From: Mercurialis annua
Lineage: Eukaryota; Streptophyta; Magnoliopsida; Malpighiales; Euphorbiaceae
Assembly (NCBI RefSeq): GCF_937616625.2
Contig: NC_065571.1
Coordinates: 32,077,879 to 32,141,878 of the forward strand
Direction: 5' to 3'
Length of the DNA stretch: 64,000 nucleotides
The notes under the pieces are model-generated. The model did no database searches. It saw only the letters and a program-made list of their open reading frames with translations, and was not told where the DNA came from. The position numbers were made by a program, and so were the translations under genes. This document shows positions 47,539 to 59,896 of the stretch, piece after piece (position 1 is the first letter of the stretch; every line of letters starts with the position of its first letter).

Positions 47539-50008
47539 TTAGCAATTTAAGCCAAAAGTTTACAAACTTTACGAAACAAAATCAAAAGTATTTAGCAATT
47601 TAAGCCAAACGTTTACAAACGTTAAGAAACCAATCCAAACGTTTCCCCATTTTAGCAATTTAAGCCAAACGTTTACAAACATTCCTAAACAAATCCAAAC
47701 GTATACAAACGTTACGAAACAAATCCAAACGTTTCACCTTTTTAGCAATTTAATTCAAACGTTTACAAACGTTACGAAAAAAATCCAAAAGTTTCACCTT
47801 TTTAGCGATTTAAGCCAAACGTTTACAAACGTTACGAAACAAATCCAAACATTTCACCTTTTTAGCGATTTAAGCGAAACGTTTACAAACGATAAGAAAC
47901 AAATCCAAACGTTTCACCTTTTTAGTAATATAAGTCAAGCATTTACAAACGTTACAAAACGAAACATTTCATTTTTTTAGCAATTTAAGCCAAACTTTTA
48001 CAAATGTTACGGAACAAAACCAAATATTTCACATTATTAGCGATTTAAGCCAAACGTTTACCAACGTTACGAAAAAATCCAATCCAAACGTTCGCCCATT
48101 TTAGCGATTTAAGCCAAACGTTTACAAGCATTATGAAACAAAACCAAACGAAACGTTACGAAACAATTCCAAACATTTCCCCTTTTTAGAGATTTAAGCC
48201 AAACGTTTACAAACGTTACAAAACAAAACCAATCGTTTTTAGCAGTTTAAACCAAACGTTTACAAACGTTACGGAACAAAACCAAACGTTTCACATTTTT
48301 AGCGATTTAAGCCAAAAGTTTACAAACGTTACGAAACAAAACCAAACGTTTTAAACGTTACGAAACAAATCCAGACGTTTCACATTTTTAGCAATTTAAG
48401 CCAAACGTTTACAAACGTTTACCAACGTTACGGAACAAAACCAAATGTTTTACATTCTTATTTATTTTAGCCAAACGTTTACAAATACGAAACAAAACCA
48501 AACGTTTAAAACCTTACGAAACAAATCCAATCGTTTCACGTTTTTAGCGATTTAAGCCAAACGTTTACAAATGTTTTGGAATAAAACCAAACAATTCCCA
48601 TTTTTAGCGATTTAAGCCAAACGTTTACAAACGTTAAGGAACAAACCCAAACGTTTCACATTTTTAGCGATTTATGTCAAACATTTACAAACGTTACAGA
48701 ACAAAACCAAACGTTTCACATTTTTAGCGATTTAAGCCAAACCTTTACAAACTTTACGAAAAAAAACAAAAGTTTAAAACGTTACGAAAAAAATCCAAGC
48801 GTTTCAACTTTTTAGCGATTTATGCAAAATCTTTTACAAATATTACGAAACAAATCCAAAAGTTTCACATTTTTAGTAATTTAAGCAAAATGTTTGCAAA
48901 CGTTACGAAACAAATCCAAGCATTTCAGCTTTTTAGCAATTTAAGACAAACGTTTATAAACGTTACGAAACAAAACCAATCGTTTTTAGCAGTTTAAGCC
49001 AAACGTTTACAAACTTTATGGAACAAAACCAAATGTTTCACATTTTTAGCGATTTAAGCCAAACGTTTACAAACGTTACGAAACAAATCCAAACGTTTTA
49101 AATGTTACGAAACGAATCCAAACATTTCACATTTTTATCGATTTAAGCCAAACGTTTACAAACGTTTACCAACGTAACGGAACAAAACCAAACGTTTAAC
49201 ATTTTTATTGATTTTAGCCAAATGTTTACAAACTTTACGAAACAAAACCAAACGTTTAAAACCTACGAAACAAATCCAATCGTTTCACGTTTTTAGCGAT
49301 TTAAGCCAAACGTTTAAAAATGTTTTGGAAGAAAACCAAACGTTTCAGATTTTCAGCGATTTAAGCCAAACGTTTACTAACGTTGCAGAACAAAACCAAA
49401 CATTTCACATTCTTAGCGATTTAAGTCAAACGTTTACAAACGTTACAGAACAAAACCAAACGTTTCACATTTTTAGCGATTTAAGCCAAACCGTTACAAA
49501 CTTTACGAAACAAAACCAAAAGTTTAAAACGTTACGAAACAAATCCAAGTGTTTCACCTTTTTAGCAATTTAAGAAAAATCTTTTACAAACATTACGAAA
49601 CAAATCCAAACGTTTCATATTTTTAGCAATTTAAGCCAAACGTTTACAAAAGTTATGAAACAAATCCAAGCATTTCAGTTTTTTAACAATTTAAGCCAAA
49701 CGTTTATAAACGTTACGAAACAAAAGCAAACGTTTACAAACATTACGAAACAAATTTAAACGTTTCACCTTTTTAGCAATTTAAGCCAAATGTTTACATA
49801 CGTTACTGAAACAAATCCAAACGTTTCACCTTTTTAGCGATTCAAGCTAAACGTTTACAAAAGATACGAAACAAAACAAAATGTTTCCCCTTTTTAGCAA
49901 TTTAAACCAAACTATTACAAATGTTATGAAACATATCCAAACTTTTCACCCTTCCCCATTTTAGCAATCTAAGCCAAACGTTTACAAACGTTACGAAACA
50001 AATCCAAA
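47539..50008 (+). repeat. Forward satellite block
   Basis: About 41 forward monomers, many of a variant with GGAACAAAACC in place of GAAACAAATCC and ACATTTTTAG in place of ACCTTTTTAG. Two related stretches, near 48230-48540 and 48980-49280, share the doubled AAACGTTTACCAACGTTACG monomer. No gene is visible. Confidence 0.94.
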
Positions 50009-51420
50009 AGAAACGTTTGTAAACGTTTGGCTTAAATCGCTACAAAGTTGGTTATGTTTCATATCGTTTGTAAACGTTTGGCTTAAATCGCTAAAATGAG
50101 GAAAGGTGAAACGTTTGGATTTGTTTCGTGTTAGTTTGTAAATGTTTGGCTTAAATTGCTAAAAAGGTGAAACATTTGTTTTTTTTTGTAACGTTTGTAA
50201 ACGTTTGTCTTAAATTGCTAAAAAGATAAAACGCTTGGATTTGTTTCGTAACATTTGTTAACATTTGGCTTAAATAGCTAAAAAGGTGAAACATTTGGAT
50301 TTGTTTCGTAGCTTTTGTAAATGTTTGGCTTAAATCTCTAAAAACATGAATCATTTGGATTGGTTTCGTAACGTTTGTAAACGTTTGGATTAAATCGCTA
50401 AAAATTTGGAATGTTTGCAAACGTTACGACGTTGCAAAACAAAACCAAACGTTCCTCCTTTTTAACGATTTAAGCCACACGTTTATAAACGTTACAAAAC
50501 AAATCTAAACGTTTCTCCTTTTTAGCGATATAAGCCAAACGTTTACAAATATTATGAAACAAAACCAAACGTTTCACCTTTTTAGCGATTTAAGACAAAC
50601 ATTTACAAACGTTATGAACGTTACGAAACAAAACGTTTACATTGCTAAACAAAACATTTGGTTTGTTTTGTAACGTTTGTATACGTAAATCATTAAAAAC
50701 TTTTAAACGTGTTAAACGTTTGGCTTAAATCGCAAAAAATGTGCAGCGTTTGGATTATTTTTGTAACGTTTGTAAACGTTTTGGCTTAAATCGCTAAAAA
50801 TGTAAAACATTTGGACCTGTTTTGTAACGTTTGTAAACGTTTGGCTTAAATCGCTAAAAAAGTGAAACGTTTGGATTTGTTTCGTATCGTTTGGAAACGT
50901 TTGGATTAAATCGCTAAAAATTTGGAACGTTTGTAAACGTTACGACATTGCAAAACAAAACCAAACGTTCCACCTTTTTAGCGATTTAAGCCTCACGTTA
51001 ATAAACGTTACAAAACAAATCTAAACGTTTCCCCTTTTTAGCGATATAAGCCAAACGTTTACAAAGATTATGAAACAAAACCAAACGTTTCACCTTTTTA
51101 GCGATTTAAGCCAAACATTTACAAACGTTATGAACGTTACGAAACAAAACGTTTACATTGCTAAACAAAACATTTGGTTTGTTTTGTAACATTTGTATAC
51201 GTAAATCATTAAAAACTTTTAAACGTGTTAAACGTTTGGCTTAAATCGCAAAAAATGTGCAGCGTTTGGATTATTTTTGTAACGTATGTAAACGTTTTGG
51301 CTTAAATCGCTAAAAAGGTAAAACATTTGGATCTGTTTTGTAACGTTTGTAAACGTTTGGCTTAAATCGCTAAAAAAGTGAAACGTTTGGATTTGTTTCG
51401 TATCGTTTGGAAACGTTTGG
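50009..51420. repeat. Satellite with four strand switches and a 516-bp tandem duplication
   Basis: Reverse at 50009-50410, forward 50412-50650, reverse 50655-50930, forward 50935-51165, then reverse. The block 50388-50903 is repeated at 50904-51419, offset exactly 516 bp, carrying one forward and one reverse segment together. Both copies hold the rare sequences ACGTTTACATTGCTAAAC and GTGCAGCGTTTGG. Confidence 0.9.
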
Positions 51421-52256
51421 TTTTGTTTCATTACGTTTGTAAACGTTTGGCTTAAATCGGTGAAAAGGTGAAACGTTTGGTTTTGTTTAGTAACGTTTAT
51501 AAACGTTTGGCTTAAATTGCTAAAAAGGTGAAACGTTTGGATTTGTTTCTTAGCGTTTGTAATCGTTTGGCTTAAATCGCTAAAAAGGTGAAACATTTGG
51601 ATTTGTTTCGTAACGTTTGTAAACACTTGGGTTAAATCGCTAGAAAGGAGAAACATTTGGATTTGTTTCATAATGTTTGTAAAAGTTTGGTCAAAATCGC
51701 TAAAAAAGTGAAACTCTTCGATTTTTTTCGTAACATTTGTAAACGTTTGGCTTAAATCCCTAAAAAGGTTAAACGTTTGGATTTGTTCGGTAACATTTGT
51801 AACTGTTTGGCTTAAATTGCTAAAAAGTTGAAACGCTTGGATTTGTTTCGTATCGTTAGTAAACGTTTGGATTAAATAACTGAAAAGGTGAATCGCTTGG
51901 ATTTGTTTCGTAACATTTGTAAACGTTTGGCTTATATCGCTAAAAAGGTGAAACATTTGGGTTTGTTTCGAAACGTTTGTAAACGCATGGCTTAAATCAC
52001 TAAAATGGGGAAACGTGTGGTTTTGTTTCGTAACATTTGTAAACGTTTGGCTTAAATCGTAAAAATGGTGAAACGTTTGGATTTGTTCGGTAACATTTGT
52101 AACTGTTTGGCTTAAATTGCTAAAAAGGTGAAACGCTTGGATTTGTTTCGTAACGTTACTAAATGTTTGGATTAAATAACTAAAAAGGTGAAACGCTTGG
52201 ATTTGTTTCGTAACATTTGTAAACGTTTGGCTTAAATCGCTAAAAAGGTGAAACAT
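51228..52256 (-). other. 342-codon open frame made of satellite
   Basis: The longest open frame in the window, starting MFHLFSDLSQTFTNVTKQIQ and repeating with a 20-residue period 17 times. It is the one frame of the 60-bp monomer that has no stop in the consensus. There is no promoter, splice or start context, and shorter versions occur throughout the window on whichever strand the satellite faces (31170-31700, 53030-53554, 5-478, 12817-13284). It is best read as satellite, not a gene. Confidence 0.85.
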
Positions 52257-52700
52257 TTGGGTTTGTTTCGTAACGTTTGTAAACGCATGGCTTAAATCGC
52301 TAAAATGGGGAAACGTGTGGTTTTGTTTCGTAACATTTGTAAACGTTTGGCTTAAATCGCAAAAATGGTGAAACGTTTGGATTTGTTTTGTAACGTTTGT
52401 AAAAGTTTGGCTTAAATCGCTAAAAAATGTGAAATGTTTGGATTTGTTTTGTAATGTTTGTAAAAGTCTGACTTAAATCGCTAAAAAGGTGAAACATTTG
52501 GTTTTGTTCCGTAACGTTTGTAAACGGTTGGCTTAAATCGCTAATAATGTGAAACGTTTGGATTTTTTTCTTAACGTTTTAAACGTTTGGTTTTGTTTCA
52601 TAACGTTTGTAAACTTCTTGCTTAAATTGCTAAAAAGTGAAATGTTTAGTCTTGTTCCATAACGGTTGTAAACGTTTGCCTTAAATAACTAAAAATGTGA
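51421..52700 (-). repeat. Reverse satellite block with a 300-bp sub-repeat
   Basis: About 21 reverse monomers. 51780-52080 is repeated at 52080-52380 (five monomers; marker GTTCGGTAACATTTGTAACTG at 51786 and 52086). Confidence 0.92.
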
Positions 52701-54180
52701 CATTACGGAACAAAACCAAACCTTTCATATTTTTTTGCGATTTAAGCCAAACATTTACAAACGTTATAAAACAAAACCTAACTTTTAAAACATTACAAAA
52801 CAAATCCAAACGTTTACCATTTTTAGCGATTTAAGCCAAACACTTAGAAACGTTACGGAACAAAACCAAACGTTTCACATTTTTAGCGATTTAAGCCAAA
52901 CGTTTACAAACGAATGGATTTGTTTCGAAACGTTTGTACGTAAATCGCTAAAAAGGTGAAACGTTTGGATTTGTTTCGTAACGTTTTAAACGTTTGGCTT
53001 AAATCGCTTAAATGGGGAAACATTTGGATTTATTTCGTAACGTTTGTAAACGTTTGGCTAAAATCGCTAAAAAGGTGAAACATTTGGATTTGTTTCGTAA
53101 CGTTTGTAAACACTTGGCTTAAATCGCTAGAAAGGAGAAACGTTTGGATTTGTTTCATAGCATTTGTAAACGTTTGGTTTTGTTTCCTAATGTCTGTAAA
53201 CGTTTGGCTTAGATCGCTAAAAAGCTGAAATGTTTGGTTTTGTCTCATAACGTTTGTAAAAGTTTGGTCAAAATCGCTAAAAAGGTGAAACGCTTGGATT
53301 TGTTTCGTAACATTTGTAAACGTTTTGCTTAAATCCCTAAAAAGGTGAAACGGTTGGATTTGTTTGGTAACGTTTGTAAATGTTTGGCTTAAATTGCTAA
53401 AAAGATGAAACGTTTGGATTTGTTTCGTAACGTTTGTAAACGTTTGGATTAAATAACTGAAAAGGTGAAACGCTTGGATTTGTTTCGTATCATTTGTAAA
53501 AATCGCTAAAAAGGTGAAACACTTGGGTTTGTTTCGTAACGTTTGTAAATGCATGGCTTAAATCGCTAAAATGGGGAAACGTTTGGTTTTGTTTCGTAAC
53601 ATTTGTAAACGTTTGGCTTAAATTGCAAAAATGGTGAAACATTTGGATTTGTTTTCTAACGTTTGTAAAAGTTTGGCTTAAATCGCTAAAAATGTGAAAT
53701 ATTTGGATTTGTTTTGTAATGTTTGTAAACGTTTGGCTTAGATCGCTAAAAAGGTGAAACATTTGGTTTTTTTTTCCGTAACGTTTGTAAACGGTTGGCT
53801 TAAATCGCTAATAATGTGAAACGTTTGGATTTTTTTCTTAACGTTTTAAACGTTTTGTTTTGTTTCATAACGTTTGTAAACGTCTTGCTTAAATTGCTAA
53901 AAATTGAAATGTTTAGTCTTGTTCCATAAAGGTTGTAAACATTTGCCTTAAATCACTAAAAATGTGAAACATTACGGAACAAAACCAAACCTTTCACATT
54001 TTTTACGATTTAAGCCAAACATTTACAAACGTTTCAAAACAAAACCAAACGTTTAAAACATTACAAAAAAATCCAAACGTTTACCATTTTTAGCGATTTA
54101 AGCCAAACACTTACAAACGCTACAAAACAAAACCAAACGTTTCACATTTTTAGCGATTTAAGCCAAACGTTTACAAACGA
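52701..54180. repeat. Satellite with two duplicated forward islands
   Basis: Forward islands at 52702-52915 and 53970-54180, about 215 bp each, are set in reverse satellite. They are copies of each other at an offset of 1,269 bp, together with reverse flanks (52240-52990 and 53509-54260). Each island ends where TTTACAAACG meets ATGGATTTG or ATTGGATTT. Confidence 0.9.
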
Positions 54181-55915
54181 TTGGATTTTTTTCGAAACGT
54201 TTGTGCGTAAATCGCTAAAGAGGTGAAATGTTTGGATTTGTTTTGTAACGTTTTAAACGTTTGGCTTAAATCGCTTAAATGGGGAAACATTTGGATTTAT
54301 TTCGTAATGTTTGTAAACGTTTGCTAAAATCGCTAAAAAGGTGAAACATTTGGATTTTTTTGTAACGTTTGTAAACGTCCTAAATTGCTAAAAGGGTGAA
54401 ACGCTTGGATTTATTTCGTAACATTAGTAAACGTTTGACTTAAATCGCTAAAAATGTGAAATGTTTGGCTTTGTTTCGTAACCTTTGTAAACGTTTGGCT
54501 TAAATTGCTAAAAAGGTGAAACATTTGGTTTTGTTTCGTAACGTTTGTAAACGTTTGGAAATCTTTGGATTTGTTTTGTAACGTTTGTAAACGTTTGGAT
54601 TTGTTTCCTAACGTTTGTAAACTTTTGGCTTAAATCGCTAAAATGGGTAAACATTTGGAATTGTTTCGTAACGTTTGGAAACGTTTGGCTTAAATTGCTA
54701 AAAAGGTGAAACATTTGGATTTGTTTCGTAATGTTTGTAAACGTTTGGAAATGTTTGGATTTGTTTTGTAATGTTTGTAAACGTTTGGCTTAAATAGCAA
54801 AAAATGTGAAATGTATGGATTTGTTTCGTAACGTTTGTAAACATTTGGCTTAAATTGCTAAAAGGTGAAACACTTTGATTTGTTTTGTAAAGTTTGTAAG
54901 CGTTTGGTTTATTTGTGTAACGTTTATAAATGTTCGGCTTAAATCGCTAAAAAGGGGAAACGTTTGGTTTTATTTCGCAACATTTGTAAACGTTTGGCTT
55001 AAATTGCTAATAAGGTGAAACGTTTAGTTTTGTTCGTAATGTTTGTCATGTTTGGCTTAAATCGCTAAAAAGGTGAAACTTTTGAATTTGTTTCACAACG
55101 TTTGTAAATGTTTGGCTTAAATTGCTAAACATGTGACACGTTTTGTTTTTGTTACGTAACTTTTGTAAACATTTGGTTTAAATCGCTAAAAAGGTGAAAC
55201 ATTTCGATTTGTTTCGCAACGTTTGTAAACGTTTGGTTTTGTTTCGTAACGTTTATACGTTTGGCTTAAATAGCTTAAAAGTTGAAACGTTTGGTTTAGT
55301 TACGTAACGTTTGTAAACGTTTGACTTAAATCGCTAAAAAGGTGAAACATTTGGATTTATTTCGCAATGTTTGTAAACGTTTGGCTAAAATCGCTAAAAA
55401 TGTGAAACGTTTCGTTTTGTTTCGTAACGTTTATACGTTTGGCTCAAATCGCTAAACAGGTGAAATGTTTGGATTTGTTTTGTAACGTTTGTACATGTTT
55501 GGCTTAAATCGCTAAATAGGTGAAACGTTTGGATTTGTTTCGTAACGTTTGGTTAAATTGCTAAAAATGTGAAACGCTTGGATTTTTATTGTAACGTTTG
55601 TAAACGTTTGGTTTTGTTTTGTAATGTTTGTAAACGTTTGTCTTATATAGATACTAAGGTGAAACGTTTGGCTTAAATCGCTAAAAACGTGAAACATTTG
55701 GATTTGTTTCGAAACGTTTGTAAACGTTTGGCATAAATTGCTAAAAAGGTGAAATGCTTGGATTTGTTTCGTAACGTTTGTAAACGTTTGCCTTAAATCG
55801 CTTAAAAGGTGAAAGGTTTGGATTTGTTTCGTAACGTTTGTAAACGTTTGGTTTAAATAGCTAAAAATGTGAAACGTTTGAATTCGTTTCCTAACGTTTG
55901 TAAACATTTGGTTTA
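54181..55915 (-). repeat. Reverse satellite block
   Basis: About 29 reverse monomers. The last 300 bp (55610-55915) are paralogous to 60755-61078. No gene is visible. Confidence 0.94.
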
Positions 55916-56464
55916 TATTTAAGTATTTAATTGGACCACGTGTCCAGTGTTAAGTTGCCAGAGTGGCGATATCGGAAAGATTTCCGAGAAATTAAAATAA
56001 ATATTAAATTTTAGCAGGACGGATTCGAAAGGATTATTGCGAGAGATTTAACATTATATTTCAATTCTAAAGTATAGGGACTAAAATGGTACTTTAGCCA
56101 TATAAATTCCGAAAGTGAAAATTATTTCGCCAAGGTCCGCGAATTGTTTTATAGTATATGTGGTAAAAGTTTCGGGTCAATCAGAGATCTTTTAAAATTT
56201 GGACGCGGATGCGTTTTGGGCTAAATTGCAACTTTTGTGAAGTTTAAGGGCTAAAGTGTAAATTAGCCAATTAAGCTTCGAGAATAATAATTTGAAGATT
56301 AATGATGGAAAATAAAAATATTGGGTTAGTATTATTTATTGGATATAAATAATACGTAAGTAATTGAGTTAAAAAGAACAATTAACCGTTCGGTTAAATT
56401 ACAAAGTTTAAAAGAAAAATGGTTTGAGTTAAAGAAGTGAGGGATTAAAATGACCCTTTGACAA

Positions 56465-56473
56465 ATATATATA
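56465..56473 (+). promoter_or_regulatory. Possible TATA box, LTR subfamily 3
   Basis: ATATATATA about 550 bp from the LTR start, followed by a purine-rich leader and a GTAAGCTTGATG motif. Inferred only. Confidence 0.4.
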
Positions 56474-56816
56474 ATGTTTCCTTATGAAGAAGGAAAGAAA
56501 AGGAATGATCAGGAGCAACGAAGAAGGAAAACGGCGATCGATTCGATCCGTCGCCGTTTCGCCGTTTCTCGTCCAAATGGAGCGTTCTTTATATCGATTC
56601 GTTTAGAATTCAATTCTCTATCTATTACGAGCATTAAATAAAGGTAAGCTTGATGTTTTGGTTTAGGGTTTCGAGCGGTTTTATCGTTTTAACGATTTTC
56701 GATTCGAATTCGACGTTTTAAGCTTGAATCTCGTATATTTGATATTGTTAAACGTTGTGGAATGGATTTGGAAGGTTTTAGCACGTCGGAATTAACCGGG
56801 GATTGAACCCCGGGGC

Positions 56817-56966
56817 TTCACATCATGCAGACTGCTGCACCATCGTGCAGCATGTGTTGCACGATCGTGCAGCACAGCAACTGCACGATCCGCAGCAAAG
56901 CAACTGCACGATCGTGCAGCGTACTGCACGAACGTGCAGCGTACTGAACGAACGTACAGTCCTTCG
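56817..56966. repeat. Palindrome array built on CTGCACGATCGTGCAG
   Basis: Six or more inverted repeats with the pattern CTGCACGATCGTGCAG or CTGCACGAACGTGCAG, separated by 5-8 bases. It lies at the same relative LTR position as the GTGTGCG and CTGTGCG arrays but with unrelated arm sequences. Confidence 0.92.
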
Positions 56967-57299
56967 TCAGCAGGGACTCTCGATTTGGGCATTCGGGGCC
57001 CTGGCGCGACGCGGAAACTTGATTTCATACAATTTCAAGTCGCGCAATCAATCGTGATTCAGTCGAATTTTAAAATATAAACTAGGACGTTTAAAAAATG
57101 AAATGTGATTAAGAGATATATTGGAAATAAGATCGTGTTAGCCTAAGTTTATAACTTAGGATTTTGATACTAAGTTCACGTATATGAATTAAACGTACAG
57201 GTAACTCGGATAAGAAACTAACTTATCGACGAGCCAGTAGACCGATGAGATAGAATAGCTAGAGGATCAAACGACGCATGGAGCTCGCATTCATGGGAT

Positions 57300-57317
57300 C
57301 TTATTATTATTATTATT
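57300..57317. repeat. TTA microsatellite
   Basis: Six TTA units inside the solo LTR. Confidence 0.9.
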
Positions 57318-58223
57318 CGGAAAGCGGTCACTGTGAGTGGCAGATTTAGTTTTGCGTATTATTATAAAAGTTATTTTCATACTTTATTAGCATTATTATC
57401 AATATATCGCATAGAAATAACGTGCTTGTGTAAGATGTTATTTTTGGTGAGTTGAATATATGAATGCTGTCATATTCGTTATTTTGAAGATGAGTATCTA
57501 GTGTGCGGTCCGAAGAGACAAACTACCTATTGGGTGTCAATAGGCTGCATGATCATTAGTGAGTCAGTCTAGAGTGCCTAACTTTGAGATTAAGATTTAA
57601 TATATTGATGCATACGGTGTAACCTAAACCCCGTATCTAGTGGGCTGGGCCCACTAGTGGGTTGGACTCACACTTTGATTTCGATACGAGTGAGCACTCG
57701 GCTACGATGTAGCCTGAAGTCCCTGTATCTAGTGAGTGGAGTCACACTTTGAAATTTATATTGTTTGCTTGTATCATAAAGTTATATACGTATTAAGCGT
57801 GTGACGCTATATTTTGATAATACTATAAGTAACTTGCAAACTCACTCCCAAATAGTGATGTTGACCCCTCACTCTGATGTTTGCAGGTAGACAGATTCGG
57901 ATCAGACAAACCATCTCCATTGTGCCAGCAGTCGTTGGACTTGCACAAGTATGAATTCGTAAAGCTGCAGTAGTCAGTATGCGTCAATAGAAGGTTTTGT
58001 GAATTGGTTTTAAATATCAGATTTTCATTGTAAACTCTGATGTGATATTTTAATATTTATAAATGTAATATCAAAAAAAGTTTTCCTGAAAATGTTTTAA
58101 TATATAGTATATTATGCTTTTATTTGGGAAACATTATTAGTGATTTTAGTCTTGCTACAGGTTTCGGAGCTACCACTCCCATTCCCTAGCGCCGGTCTCG
58201 GCTCAATAGATTGGGTCGTGACA

Positions 58224-59507
58224 ATAGCTAAAAAGGTGAAACGTTTGGATTTGTTTCGTAACGTTTGTAAAGGTTTGGCTTAAATCGCTAAAAAGGTGAA
58301 ACATTAGAATTTGTTTCGCAACGTTTGTAAACGTTTGGCTTAAATCGCTAAAAATGTGAAACGTTTGGATTTGTTTCGTCACGTCTAGCTTAAATTGCTA
58401 AAAAGTTAAAACGTGTGCATTTGTTTCGTAACGTTTGTAAGCGTTTGGCTTAAATTGCTAAAAAGGTAAAACGTTTGGATTTGTTTCGTAATGTTTGTAA
58501 ACGTTTGGCTTAAATTGCTAAAAAGGTAAATGCTTGGATTTGTTTAGTAATGTTTGTAAACGTTTGGTCTTGTTTTATAACGTTTGTAAACGTTTGGCTT
58601 AAATTGCTAAAAAGGCGAAACACTTGGATTTGTTTCTTAACGTTTGTAAATGTTTGTCCATTTATAAACGTTTGTAAACGGTTGGCTTTAATGGCTAAAA
58701 AGGGGAAACTTTTGTTTTTATTTCGTAATATTTGGCTTAAATCGCTAAAAAGGTGAAACGTTTAGATTTGTTATATAATGTTTGTAAACGTTTGGCCATT
58801 TGTGAACGTTTGGCCATTTATAAACGTTTGTAAACGTTTGGCTTAAATTGCTAAAAAGGTGAAACGTTTGGTTTTATTTCGTAACGTTTGTAAACGTTTG
58901 ACTTAAATCGCTAAAAAGGTGAGACGCTTGGCTTCAATCGCTAAAAAGGTGAAACGTTTGGATTTATAACATAACATTTGTAAACGTTTGGCTTAAATCG
59001 CAATGAAGGGGAAACGTTTGGACTTGTTTCATAACGTTTGTAAACGTTGGTCATAAATTGCTAAAAAGGCGACACGTTTGGTTTTTGTTTCGTAACGTTT
59101 GTAAACATTTGGCTTAAATTGCTAAAAAGGTAAAACGTTTGGATTTCTTTCGCAATTTTGTTTGTAACGTTTGTAAACGTTTGACTTAAATTTCTAAAAA
59201 GGTTAAACGTTTGGATTTGTTTTGTAACATTTTAAAATGTTTGGATTAAATTGCTAAAAAGGTAAGACGTTTGGATTTTTGTTGGTAACGTTTGTAAACG
59301 TTTGGCATAAATTACTAAAAAGATAAAACGGTTGGATTTGTTTCATAACGTCTGTAAATGTTTGGCTTAAATATGTAAATAAGTGAAACGTTTGGACTTG
59401 TTTTGTAACGTTTGTAAATGTTTGGCTTAAATCACTAAAAAGGTGAAACATTTGGTTTTGTTTCGTAACCTTTGTAAACGTTCGGCTTATATCGCAAAAT
59501 AGGTGAA
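58224..59507 (-). repeat. Reverse satellite block
   Basis: Reverse monomers that resume in phase after the LTR. Several contain an unusual insert GGCCATTTATAAACGTTTG (58800 region), which is also found at 61757-61975. Confidence 0.94.
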
Positions 59508-59896
59508 ACATTTACAAACGTTACGAAACAAATCCAAACGTTTCACCTTTTTAGAAATTTAAGCCAAATGTTTACAAGGTTATGAAACAAAGCCAAACGT
59601 TTCCCCATTTTGCGATTTAAGCCAAACGTTTACAAACGTTACGAAATAAAGATAAACGTATACAAACGTTACGAAACAAATCCAAACGTTTCACCTTTTT
59701 TGCGATTTACGCCAAATGTATACAAACGATACGAAACAAATCCACGCATTTCACCTTTTTAGCAATTTAAGCTAAAAATTTACAAACCTTACGGAACAAA
59801 ACCAAACGTTTAACATTTTCCGCGATTTAAGCCCAATGTTTACAAACATTATGATACAAATACAATCCAAACATTTCCCCATTTTAGCAATTTAAA
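59508..59896 (+). repeat. Forward satellite island
   Basis: Begins at GGTGAAACATTTACAAACG, where a reverse monomer and a forward monomer share one AAACATTT, and ends at AAACCAAACAGTTTGTTAC. It is repeated at 62706-63125. Confidence 0.92.

Larger units (their letters stand above)
55916..58223 (+). mobile_element. Solo LTR, plus strand (subfamily 3)
   Basis: About 2,308 bp in the opposite orientation to the others. It starts within ATTTAATTGGACCACGTGTCC, lacking the first ~14 bases of the expected TGTAATACCC start, and ends GGGTCGTGACA. It shares with subfamily 1 the CAGAGTGGCGATATCGGAAA near its start and CTACCTATTGGGTGTCAATA near its end. It has its own middle, with a TATA run (56465-56473) and a palindrome array based on CTGCACGATCGTGCAG (56817-56966). 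Satellite monomer phase is resumed on the other side and the paralogous locus near 61078 has no insertion. No clear target duplication is seen because the start is eroded. Confidence 0.9.

Noticed and set aside
56792..57057. Open frames on both strands in the solo LTR
   Set aside because: Driven by the CTGCACGATCGTGCAG palindromes; no gene context.
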